Source: M55B112 sp040880545 (GTDB taxonomy: Bacteria; Bacteroidota; Bacteroidia; Bacteroidales; GCA-2748055). From it: a stretch of DNA of 6,008 nt. The DNA lies in the NCBI GenBank assembly GCA_040880545.1, contig JBBDIE010000052.1:1-6008 (forward strand). The letters are read 5' to 3'. A program made the position numbers and the translations under genes. Shown here one piece after another: positions 1-5,065 of the stretch. Each line of letters begins with the position of its first letter. The first letter of the stretch is position 1. The notes beneath the pieces are model-generated. The model did not search any database and had not been told where the DNA came from. It was given only the letters and a program-made list of their open reading frames with translations.

Positions 1-15
1 AATATTTTAAGGTAA
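1..15 (+). other. rpsC: Presumed 3' end of rpsC (ribosomal protein S3), only the last codons
   Basis: In the conserved gene order, rpsC lies directly before rplP, so the bases left of the rplP start should be its tail. Two stop codons are possible: TAA at 8-10, or TAA at 13-15, which would overlap the rplP ATG as TAATG, the arrangement also seen at the rplX-rplE junction. Fewer than five codons are visible, so neither the frame nor the identity can be proven here; the call rests on synteny alone. Confidence 0.35.
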
Positions 16-437
16 TGTTACAACCTAAGAAGACAAAATACAGGAGAATGCAGAAGGGGCGCATGAAAGGAAACGCCCAAAAGGGAAATACACTTGCATT
101 CGGATCCTTCGGAATGAAAACGCTGGAATCAGCATGGATCACCAGCCGTCAGCTTGAGGCTGCCCGCCAGGCAGTTACCCGTCACATGAAGAGAGAGGGT
201 CAGCTCTGGATCAGGATTTTCCCCGATAAACCTATTACCAAAAAACCTGCCGAAGTAAGAATGGGTAAAGGTAAAGGTGCTCCTGAAGGATTTGTCTATC
301 CCATTACACCGGGAAGAATCATCTTTGAATTGGAAGGGGTCCCGTACGAAGTTGCAAAAGAGGCAATCAGAATTGGTGCGCAGAAATTTCCCGTGAAGAC
401 CAAGTTTATTGTCAGACGTGATTTTGAAATTAAATAA
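15..437 (+). CDS. rplP: 50S ribosomal protein L16
   Basis: L16 is a large-subunit protein that binds 23S rRNA near the peptidyl-transferase centre and helps position tRNA at the A site. The 140-residue product has the usual family length and begins MLQPKKTKYRR, the canonical N terminus, which fixes the ATG start. The conserved block RIFPDKPITKKPAEVRMGKGKG spans about residues 67-88 (RIFPD 67-71, MGKGKG 83-88). It is followed by GAPEGFV and TPGRIIFELEGVP, a form I associate with Bacteroidota L16. Arg82 sits in the VRMGKGKG loop and appears to match E. coli Arg81, the residue hydroxylated by YcfD/RoxA. An AAGG at 9-12 lies only 2 nt from the start, too close for a normal Shine-Dalgarno site. 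The gene is followed 11 nt later by rpmC, the normal order. Identity is certain from sequence and context. Confidence 0.98.
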   Translation: MLQPKKTKYRRMQKGRMKGNAQKGNTLAFGSFGMKTLESAWITSRQLEAARQAVTRHMKREGQLWIRIFPDKPITKKPAEVRMGKGKGAPEGFVYPITPGRIIFELEGVPYEVAKEAIRIGAQKFPVKTKFIVRRDFEIK

Positions 438-448
438 AATTGATAAGG

Positions 449-661
449 ATGAAGAGTTCCGAGATCAGAGAATTAGCTACCAAGGAGATCGAAGAGAGAA
501 TCGATACCGAAGAGAACATGTTGGTAAGGATGAAGATGAACCACGCGGTTTCTCCGTTGGACAATCCATCGAAAATTACTGCCACACGCAAAACAATAGC
601 GCGTTTAAAAACCGAATTGAGATCCAGACAATCTGCTGAGCAGACTGAAAGTAAAGAATAA
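449..661 (+). CDS. rpmC: 50S ribosomal protein L29
   Basis: L29 is a small helical protein at the polypeptide exit of the large subunit, next to L23, where trigger factor and signal recognition particle dock. The 70-residue product is an antiparallel two-helix protein: KSSEIRELATKEIEERI opens helix one, and the family hallmark NPSKITATRKTIARLKTEL (about 39-57) forms the second helix. The C-terminal tail, QSAEQTESKE, is polar and variable. The ATG at 449 is chosen over an in-frame TTG at 440, because MKSSEIREL matches the normal N terminus and the upstream codons add only MIR. AAGG directly abuts the ATG and is too close to be a standard ribosome binding site. One nucleotide separates its TAA from the rpsQ ATG, so the two are probably translationally coupled. 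Confidence 0.97.
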   Translation: MKSSEIRELATKEIEERIDTEENMLVRMKMNHAVSPLDNPSKITATRKTIARLKTELRSRQSAEQTESKE

Positions 662-662
662 A

Positions 663-926
663 ATGGAAGATATTACCAGGAATACCAGAAGAGAACGTGT
701 CGGTGTTGTTGTCAGTGACAGCATGGACAAGTCCATCGTAGTCGTAGTAAAAAGGAAGGTTAAACACCCTATTTACGGTAAATTCGTGAACAAAAGCTCC
801 AGGTTCATGGCGCACGACGAAGAAAATACAGCTCATGCAGGGGATACAGTCAAAATCAGTGAGACAAGACCATTGAGCAAAAATAAGAGATGGAGATTAT
901 TAGAAATCATTGAAAGAGCTAAGTAA
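663..926 (+). CDS. rpsQ: 30S ribosomal protein S17
   Basis: S17 is a primary 16S rRNA-binding protein of the small subunit that folds as an OB-type beta barrel and helps organise the 5' domain. The product has 87 residues, within the family range. After a short polar N terminus come the core strands RVGVVVSDSMDKSIVVVV (about 12-29) and KVKHPIYGKFV (32-42). The C-terminal signature HAGDTVKISETRPLSKNKRW occupies about residues 58-77 and matches the family pattern GDxVxIxExRPLSKxK. The ATG is 1 nt after the rpmC stop and the TAA is 3 nt before rplN, so the gene sits in a tightly packed run. No Shine-Dalgarno-like motif precedes it; the leader is A-rich coding sequence of rpmC. Confidence 0.98.
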   Translation: MEDITRNTRRERVGVVVSDSMDKSIVVVVKRKVKHPIYGKFVNKSSRFMAHDEENTAHAGDTVKISETRPLSKNKRWRLLEIIERAK

Positions 927-929
927 GCC

Positions 930-1295
930 ATGATACAACAAGAAAGTAGATTATCGGTAGCAGATAACAGTGGTGCAAAAGAGGTGCTTTGCATCCGGGT
1001 ACTTGGAGGTACAAAAAAGAGGTACGCCTCTATTGGAGACCAGGTAATTGTTACGGTGAAAAGTGCCATCCCCTCAGGCGAAGTAAAGAAAGGTACTGTA
1101 ACTAAGGCTGTGATTGTACGAACCAGGAAAGAGGTTCGGCGTGCCGATGGTTCCTATATCAGGTTCGACGACAATGCCGTGGTATTGCTGAATGCGACCA
1201 ATGAAATGCGTGGAACACGTATATTCGGACCGGTTGCCAGGGAACTCCGTGATAAACACATGAAGATCGTATCACTGGCACCAGAGGTACTGTAA
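930..1295 (+). CDS. rplN: 50S ribosomal protein L14
   Basis: L14 is a beta-barrel 23S rRNA-binding protein on the subunit interface; it forms intersubunit bridge contacts and, in other bacteria, is the docking site of the silencing factor RsfS. The product has 121 residues, the usual length is about 122, and it starts with the expected MIQQESRLSVADNSGAK. The family signature lies at about residues 60-86, with VRTRKEVRRADGSYIRFDDN as its centre. The end, GPVARELRDKHMKIVSLAPEVL, is the typical C terminus. In E. coli rplN begins the spc operon behind its own promoter. Here only 3 nt separate it from rpsQ and I see no convincing promoter inside rpsQ, so cotranscription with the S10-type genes is inferred. 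Confidence 0.98.
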   Translation: MIQQESRLSVADNSGAKEVLCIRVLGGTKKRYASIGDQVIVTVKSAIPSGEVKKGTVTKAVIVRTRKEVRRADGSYIRFDDNAVVLLNATNEMRGTRIFGPVARELRDKHMKIVSLAPEVL

Positions 1296-1314
1296 TATAA
1301 AAAAGTTAAAGGAA

Positions 1315-1638
1315 ATGCAGAAGAAGCTACATATCAGGAAAGGCGATATTGTCATTGTCAATTCCGGTGAGTACAAAGGTCAGCAGGGACGCGTCCTGGA
1401 AATCGACAGCAGGAAGCAGCGCGCAATTGTTGAAGGTGTAAGTATGGTATCAAAACATACCAAGCCTAATGCAGACAATCCACAGGGTGGCATCATCAAA
1501 AAAGAGGGCCCCATTCATATTTCAAATCTGAATGTGGTGGATCCATCTTCCGGTGAGGGTACCAGGATCGGCAAAAGGCTTAACGACAAAAATAAATTAG
1601 TAAGATATTCTAAAAAATCAGGTGAGGAGATCAAGTAA
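1315..1638 (+). CDS. rplX: 50S ribosomal protein L24
   Basis: L24 is an early-assembly protein that nucleates folding of 23S rRNA domain I and later lies near the peptide exit tunnel. The 107-residue product carries an N-terminal KOW motif at about residues 7-34 (IRKGDIVIVNSGEYKGQQGR), followed by IVEGVSMVSKHTKPN and the typical EGPIHISNLNVVDP segment (64-77). The ATG at 1315 follows AAAGGA at 1308-1313, a Shine-Dalgarno-like string that is only 1 nt from the start. It comes 19 nt after rplN. Its TAA shares one base with the rplE start (TAATG, 1636-1640), which indicates termination-reinitiation coupling. The last codons, Gly-Glu-Glu, place a purine-rich GAGGAG upstream of rplE. Confidence 0.98.
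   Translation: MQKKLHIRKGDIVIVNSGEYKGQQGRVLEIDSRKQRAIVEGVSMVSKHTKPNADNPQGGIIKKEGPIHISNLNVVDPSSGEGTRIGKRLNDKNKLVRYSKKSGEEIK
1624..1629 (+). promoter_or_regulatory. Possible Shine-Dalgarno sequence for rplE inside the rplX 3' end
   Basis: GAGGAG ends 8 nt before the rplE ATG, and its GGAG core is the only properly spaced anti-SD-like match I see before a start in this window. It also encodes Glu-Glu of L24, so it may be coincidental. Bacteroidota rarely rely on such sites, so a functional role is inferred and weak. Confidence 0.3.
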
Positions 1639-2192
1639 TGGAATACGTACCTACCTTAAGAAAAAAGTATAAAGAGGAGATCATTCCCGCGCTGACCGAA
1701 CAGTTTGGTTACAGCAGCGGAATGCAGGTCCCCAGACTGTTGAAGATTGTCATAAATCGCGGTGTCGGACAGGCAATTGCAGATAAGAAGATGATCGATA
1801 CGGCAGAAGAAGAGCTGACCCAGATTACCGGACAGAAAGCGGTTCAGACCCTCTCTACCAAAGACATCTCCAACTTCAAACTCAGAAGGGGAATGCCCAT
1901 CGGTGTGAAGGTTACACTGCGTCGCGAAAGGATGTATGAATTCCTTGAACGACTGATCAATGTTGCACTGCCGCGGATCCGCGACTTTAACGGAATCTCA
2001 GCGAAACTGGATGGACGTGGTAACTATACCATGGGTATCACCGAACAGATCATCTTCCCGGAGGTGGATATCGACAAGATCAACAAGATTTCGGGGATGG
2101 ATATCACTTTTGTGACATCCGCAGACACCGATGAAGAAGCATTTGCATTGCTGAAAGAATTTGGTTTACCGTTTAAAAACGTAAAAAAATAA
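1638..2192 (+). CDS. rplE: 50S ribosomal protein L5
   Basis: L5 is part of the central protuberance of the large subunit; it binds 5S rRNA together with L18 and touches S13 and the P-site tRNA. The 184-residue product is slightly longer than E. coli L5 (179), as is common outside Proteobacteria. Visible landmarks are the family signature LKIVINRGVGQAIADKK (35-51), SNFKLRRGMPIGVKVTLRRE (78-97), RIRDFNGISAKLDGRGNYTM (113-132) and TEQIIFPEVD (135-144). Arg41 sits in the signature where E. coli has Met; the change is minor. The start overlaps the rplX stop by one base, and rpsN follows after 4 nt. In E. coli the S8 repressor binds mRNA near this junction; no clear equivalent structure is visible here. 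Confidence 0.98.
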   Translation: MEYVPTLRKKYKEEIIPALTEQFGYSSGMQVPRLLKIVINRGVGQAIADKKMIDTAEEELTQITGQKAVQTLSTKDISNFKLRRGMPIGVKVTLRRERMYEFLERLINVALPRIRDFNGISAKLDGRGNYTMGITEQIIFPEVDIDKINKISGMDITFVTSADTDEEAFALLKEFGLPFKNVKK

Positions 2193-2196
2193 GAAT

Positions 2197-2466
2197 ATGG
2201 CCAAAGAATCAATGAAGGCTCGGGAAGTAAAGCGCCAGAAATTAGTCGAAAAGTATGCCGAAAAAAGGGCACGGCTGAAAGCTGAAGGGGATTATGTCGG
2301 ACTGAGTCGTCTGCCAAGAAACTCAAACCCGATCAGGATGCACAATCGGTGCAAACTTACCGGCCGACCCAAAGGATATATGCGCCAGTTTGGGATCAGC
2401 AGGATCACATTCAGGGAAATGGCATCTTCCGGACTGATACCGGGTGTTAAAAAAGCCAGCTGGTAA
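2197..2466 (+). CDS. rpsN: 30S ribosomal protein S14 (zinc-free type)
   Basis: S14 is a late-assembling protein in the head of the small subunit, next to S3 and S10. The 89-residue product begins MAKESMKAREVKR and has the conserved C-terminal half: SRLPRNSNPIRMHNRCKLTG (37-56), RPKGYMRQFGISRITFREMA (57-76) and GLIPGVKKASW (79-89). Only one cysteine is present (Cys52), so the two CxxC pairs that hold zinc in the C+ form are missing. It is therefore the C- paralogue, but shorter than the roughly 101-residue E. coli version because the N-terminal linker is reduced. The leader is A-rich without a Shine-Dalgarno motif. It lies 4 nt after rplE, and a 31-nt spacer separates it from rpsH. Confidence 0.98.
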   Translation: MAKESMKAREVKRQKLVEKYAEKRARLKAEGDYVGLSRLPRNSNPIRMHNRCKLTGRPKGYMRQFGISRITFREMASSGLIPGVKKASW

Positions 2467-2497
2467 TTGTTTAACAGTAGATTATAAAGAGATAAAA

Positions 2498-2893
2498 ATG
2501 ACAGATCCGATTGCAGATTATCTGACCAGAGTTAGGAACGCAGTGATGGCGAAACACAAAATCGTCGATATCCCTGCCTCCAGTATAAAGAAAGATATCA
2601 CGCGTATACTTTTTGAAAAAGGGTATATTCTGAATTATAAATTCGAAGATAAAGGGCCACAAGGAAACATTAAGATCGCTCTTAAGTATCACCCGGAAAC
2701 AAAGATCCCGGCCATTAAGGAACTGGCCAGGGTTAGCCGTCCCGGACTTCGAAAGTATTCTGATAAAGATTCTCTTCCCCGTATATTGAACGGACTGGGA
2801 GTTTCTATTGTCTCCACCTCACAGGGTGTAATGACAGACAAAGAGGCAAGAACCATGGGAGTTGGGGGTGAAGTGTTATGTTACGTTTATTAA
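2498..2893 (+). CDS. rpsH: 30S ribosomal protein S8
   Basis: S8 is a primary binder of helix 21 in the central domain of 16S rRNA and, in E. coli, the translational repressor of the spc operon. The 131-residue product starts with the canonical MTDPIADYLTRVRNA. The frame is open upstream to 2444, but that extension would overlap rpsN and has no family resemblance, so ATG 2498 is used. The C-terminal half contains RPGLRKYSDKDSLPRILNGL (81-100) and the signature GVSIVSTSQGVMTDKEA (101-117), which carries the Ser-rich RNA-contact loop. The protein ends GGEVLCYVY, close to the usual W/Y-rich terminus. The leader GAGATAAAA is A-rich. Autogenous control is plausible by analogy only. Confidence 0.98.
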   Translation: MTDPIADYLTRVRNAVMAKHKIVDIPASSIKKDITRILFEKGYILNYKFEDKGPQGNIKIALKYHPETKIPAIKELARVSRPGLRKYSDKDSLPRILNGLGVSIVSTSQGVMTDKEARTMGVGGEVLCYVY

Positions 2894-2911
2894 TATAGAA
2901 AGTATTTTACC

Positions 2912-3466
2912 ATGTCAAGGATTGGAATATTACCAATAGATTTACCACAGGGAGTGACACTTTCTGTTGACAATAATAACCTGGTAACCGTAAAAGGTCC
3001 CAAGGGAGAGCTGCAACAACAGGTCGACAAGAAAATCGTTGTGAAAGTTGAAGAGCAGCAGGTTATTGTTGAACGGCCTGATGATGAGATCCGAAGCAAA
3101 TCCATGCACGGGTTATACCGTTCTCTGGTAAATAATATGGTTTTAGGTGTATCTGAAGGTTATACCATACAGCAGGAACTGGTTGGTGTGGGTTACCGTG
3201 CAGAAGTAAGGGGCCAGGTTTTGGAGATGAGCCTCGGTTACTCACACGATATCCACTTCAGGATTCCTGAAGAGGTAAAGGTGGAGACCAAAACAGAAAG
3301 AAGGTCGAACCCGGTGATCACCCTCACCAGTGCAGACAAACAATTGATAGGACAGGTTGCTGCGAAGATCAGGTCATTGCGTCCGCCGGAGCCCTATAAA
3401 GGAAAAGGTATCAAGTTCGTGGGTGAACAGCTCAGGAGAAAAGCAGGTAAATCTGCAGCAGTATAA
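2912..3466 (+). CDS. rplF: 50S ribosomal protein L6
   Basis: L6 lies at the base of the L7/L12 stalk close to the sarcin-ricin loop and contributes to the factor-binding region. The product has 184 residues (E. coli 177) and two repeated alpha/beta domains, roughly 1-82 and 83-184. The N terminus MSRIGILPIDLPQGV and VTVKGPKGEL (26-34) are typical. The second domain has LVGVGYRAEVRGQVLEMSLG (90-109) and the diagnostic RPPEPYKGKGIKFVGEQLRR (157-176). The gene starts 18 nt after rpsH behind an A/T-rich leader. It is followed by the longest spacer in the window (42 nt) before rplR. Its stop TAA overlaps an ATG (TAATG, 3464-3468) that opens only a six-codon frame. Confidence 0.98.
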   Translation: MSRIGILPIDLPQGVTLSVDNNNLVTVKGPKGELQQQVDKKIVVKVEEQQVIVERPDDEIRSKSMHGLYRSLVNNMVLGVSEGYTIQQELVGVGYRAEVRGQVLEMSLGYSHDIHFRIPEEVKVETKTERRSNPVITLTSADKQLIGQVAAKIRSLRPPEPYKGKGIKFVGEQLRRKAGKSAAV

Positions 3467-3508
3467 TGTTAAAAGAGATTATTTAGAATTAAAGTAAATC
3501 ATAGAGTA

Positions 3509-3865
3509 ATGGCTTTAACAAAGCATCAAAGAAGAAGCAGGATCAAAATGAGGATCAGGAAAAACCTTTCCGGAACCTCTGAGGTACCACGGATGTCGGT
3601 TTACAGAAGCAATAAACAGATCTACGCCCAGATCATCAATGATCTGACCGGTGAAACAATCATTGCAGCTTCTTCCTCGGAAAAAGAGATTGCCACGCAA
3701 AAGGTAAACAAGATTGAGCAGGCGAAGCTTGTGGGAAAATCTATCGCCGGCAAAGCTAAAGAGAAAGGTATCGAAATCGTTAAATTCGACAGGAACGGTT
3801 ATTTGTATCATGGCAGGGTTAAAAGTTTAGCAGATGCTGCCAGGGAAAACGGACTTAAATTTTAA
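3509..3865 (+). CDS. rplR: 50S ribosomal protein L18
   Basis: L18 binds 5S rRNA and, with L5, anchors it in the central protuberance. The 118-residue product matches the family length. The basic N-terminal tail (about 1-20, rich in Arg and Lys: KHQRRSRIKMRIRKN) contacts RNA. The core contains PRMSVYRSNKQIYAQIINDL (27-46). The C-terminal hallmark FDRNGYLYHGRVKSLADAAR occupies 93-112 and the protein ends ENGLKF, almost the family consensus. The start ATG at 3509 gives the standard MALTKHQRR opening. It lies 42 nt after rplF and 8 nt before rpsE. The AT-rich leader has no Shine-Dalgarno match. Confidence 0.98.
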   Translation: MALTKHQRRSRIKMRIRKNLSGTSEVPRMSVYRSNKQIYAQIINDLTGETIIAASSSEKEIATQKVNKIEQAKLVGKSIAGKAKEKGIEIVKFDRNGYLYHGRVKSLADAARENGLKF

Positions 3866-3873
3866 GAATTGCT

Positions 3874-4395
3874 ATGTCAACAAATAGTAGTATCAGGAAA
3901 GTTAAAACAAGTGATCTGGAACTGAAGGATCGCCTGGTCAGCATTCAAAGGGTTACCAAGGTAACCAAAGGTGGTAGAACATTCAGCTTCTCAGCAATCG
4001 TAGTGGTTGGTAATGAAGATGGAATCGTTGGACACGGACTGGGAAAGGCAAATGAAGTAACCACGGCGATCGCGAAAGGGGTTGAGGATGCAAAGAAGAA
4101 CCTGATCAAAGTTCCTTTGATCAATGGGACCATCCCCCACGAACAGCTGGCAAAATTTGGTGGAGCAACCATCTTTATCAAGCCTGCTGCAAGTGGTACA
4201 GGTGTTAAGGCAGGGGGTGCCATGCGTGCAGTGCTGGAGAGTGTAGGGGTGAAAAATGTGCTTGCAAAATCAAAAGGCTCTTCCAACCCGCACAACCTTG
4301 TGAAGGCAACTTTCGAGGCACTGCTGGAATTGAGAGATGCACATACTGTGGCACAGCATCGCGGAGTTACTATGGATAAAGTGTTTAACGGTTAA
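3874..4395 (+). CDS. rpsE: 30S ribosomal protein S5
   Basis: S5 helps shape the mRNA entry and decoding region of the small subunit and influences translational accuracy. The 173-residue product has the S5 double-stranded RNA-binding-like N domain at about 18-81, including RVTKVTKGGRTFSFSAIVVV (26-45) and GIVGHGLGKANEVTTAIAKG (50-69). The C-terminal domain includes PAASGTGVKAGGAMRAVLES (104-123) and VLAKSKGSSNPHNLVKATFE (129-148). The KGGR loop (32-35) corresponds to the region where spectinomycin-resistance changes arise in E. coli; it looks wild type. The gene starts 8 nt after rplR and ends in two consecutive in-frame stops, TAATAA at 4393-4398, 8 nt before rpmD. Confidence 0.98.
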   Translation: MSTNSSIRKVKTSDLELKDRLVSIQRVTKVTKGGRTFSFSAIVVVGNEDGIVGHGLGKANEVTTAIAKGVEDAKKNLIKVPLINGTIPHEQLAKFGGATIFIKPAASGTGVKAGGAMRAVLESVGVKNVLAKSKGSSNPHNLVKATFEALLELRDAHTVAQHRGVTMDKVFNG

Positions 4396-4406
4396 TAAGA
4401 GAGAAA

Positions 4407-4589
4407 ATGGGAAAAATCAGAATTACCCAGAAGAAAAGTAAGATCGGACAAACTGTCCGTCAGAAAAGAACCCTGGAAGCACTGGGTCTGAAAAAGATCA
4501 ACCAAACTGTTGAGTTGGAAGCAACTCCGCAAATACTGGGAATGGTTCGCAAATTGTCACACCTGCTCAGCGTGGAAGAGGTAAAGTAA
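4407..4589 (+). CDS. rpmD: 50S ribosomal protein L30
   Basis: L30 is a small ferredoxin-like protein on the solvent side of the large subunit that binds 23S rRNA. The 60-residue product is typical of the bacterial short form. It shows KIRITQKKSKIGQTVRQKRT (3-22), then LEALGLKKINQTVELEATPQ (23-42), and ends with a helix ILGMVRKLSHLLSVEEV. The presence of rpmD between rpsE and rplO is the standard order; the gene is absent in some bacterial lineages but intact here. The leader AAGAGAGAAA is purine-rich but lacks GG. The stop is followed by two further in-frame TAA codons (4587-4595), an unusually firm termination signal. Confidence 0.97.
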   Translation: MGKIRITQKKSKIGQTVRQKRTLEALGLKKINQTVELEATPQILGMVRKLSHLLSVEEVK

Positions 4590-4613
4590 TAATAACAATA
4601 TAGATCAGGAAAA

Positions 4614-5060
4614 ATGGATTTGAGCAATTTAAAACCCGCAAAAGGTTCCACAAAAACCAGAAAGAGAATCGGCCGGGGCCAGGGTTCCGGTAAAGGAGGA
4701 ACTTCTACCCGTGGTCATAAGGGTCAGAAATCAAGATCCGGTTACTCCAAAAAGATCGGTTTTGAAGGTGGACAGATGCCTTTGCAACGCCGGGTACCTA
4801 AATTTGGGTTTACAAATATCAACCGCAAGGAGTTTAAGGCAATCAATATTGCTACGCTCCAGGAACTGGCCGACAAGAAAAAATTGACTGAGATTACAGT
4901 TGATACGCTGAGAGATGCCGGCCTGGTGCAAAAAAGTACCCTGGTGAAAATACTGGGAGAAGGTGAACTGAAAACCAAACTGAATGTGAAAGCACACGCT
5001 TTCTCAAAATCAGCCGTAACTGCCATTGAAGCACAGGGCGGTACAGCCGAAAAAATCTAA
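4614..5060 (+). CDS. rplO: 50S ribosomal protein L15
   Basis: L15 is a late-assembling large-subunit protein whose long basic, Gly-rich N-terminal extension threads into 23S rRNA. The 148-residue product begins MDLSNLKPAKGSTKTRKRIG, and the extension RGQGSGKGGTSTRGHKGQKS (21-40) followed by RSGYSKKIGFEGGQMPLQRR (41-60) and VPKFGF is diagnostic. The globular C-terminal domain contains KAINIATLQELA (75-86) and ends with VKAHAFSKSAVTAIEAQGGT (125-144), the usual family end. It lies 24 nt after rpmD behind an A-rich leader containing AGGAAAA, with the AGG only 4 nt from the start. secY follows after 5 nt, as in most bacteria. Confidence 0.98.
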   Translation: MDLSNLKPAKGSTKTRKRIGRGQGSGKGGTSTRGHKGQKSRSGYSKKIGFEGGQMPLQRRVPKFGFTNINRKEFKAINIATLQELADKKKLTEITVDTLRDAGLVQKSTLVKILGEGELKTKLNVKAHAFSKSAVTAIEAQGGTAEKI

Positions 5061-5065
5061 TCTTG

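Noticed and set aside
440..448. TTG start giving a three-residue extension of L29
   Set aside because: The ATG at 449 gives the normal L29 N terminus, and TTG starts are less common.
409..639. A 76-codon + strand frame bridging the rplP end and most of rpmC
   Set aside because: It is out of frame with both genes and its product shows no family features; the L29 frame explains the region.
1620..1655. Possible S8-binding hairpin at the rplX-rplE junction (AGGT 1620-1623 with ACCT 1649-1652)
   Set aside because: Only four solid pairs plus one G-U are visible, and I cannot match the bulged core of the known S8 site; E. coli-type control cannot be claimed from this.
2444..2497. Upstream extension of rpsH to an ATG at 2444
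   Set aside because: It would overlap the rpsN end and add 18 residues before the canonical MTDPIADYLTRVRNA start.
2467..2497. Promoter or structure in the 31-nt rpsN-rpsH spacer
   Set aside because: I see only A/T-rich sequence and a trivial TGTT-T-AACA palindrome; no Bacteroidota-type -33/-7 pair (TTG and TAnnTTTG) is recognisable.
3945..4295. A 116-codon open frame on the minus strand opposite rpsE
   Set aside because: It lies wholly antisense to an unmistakable S5 gene, resembles no family I know, and is explained by the codon composition of rpsE.
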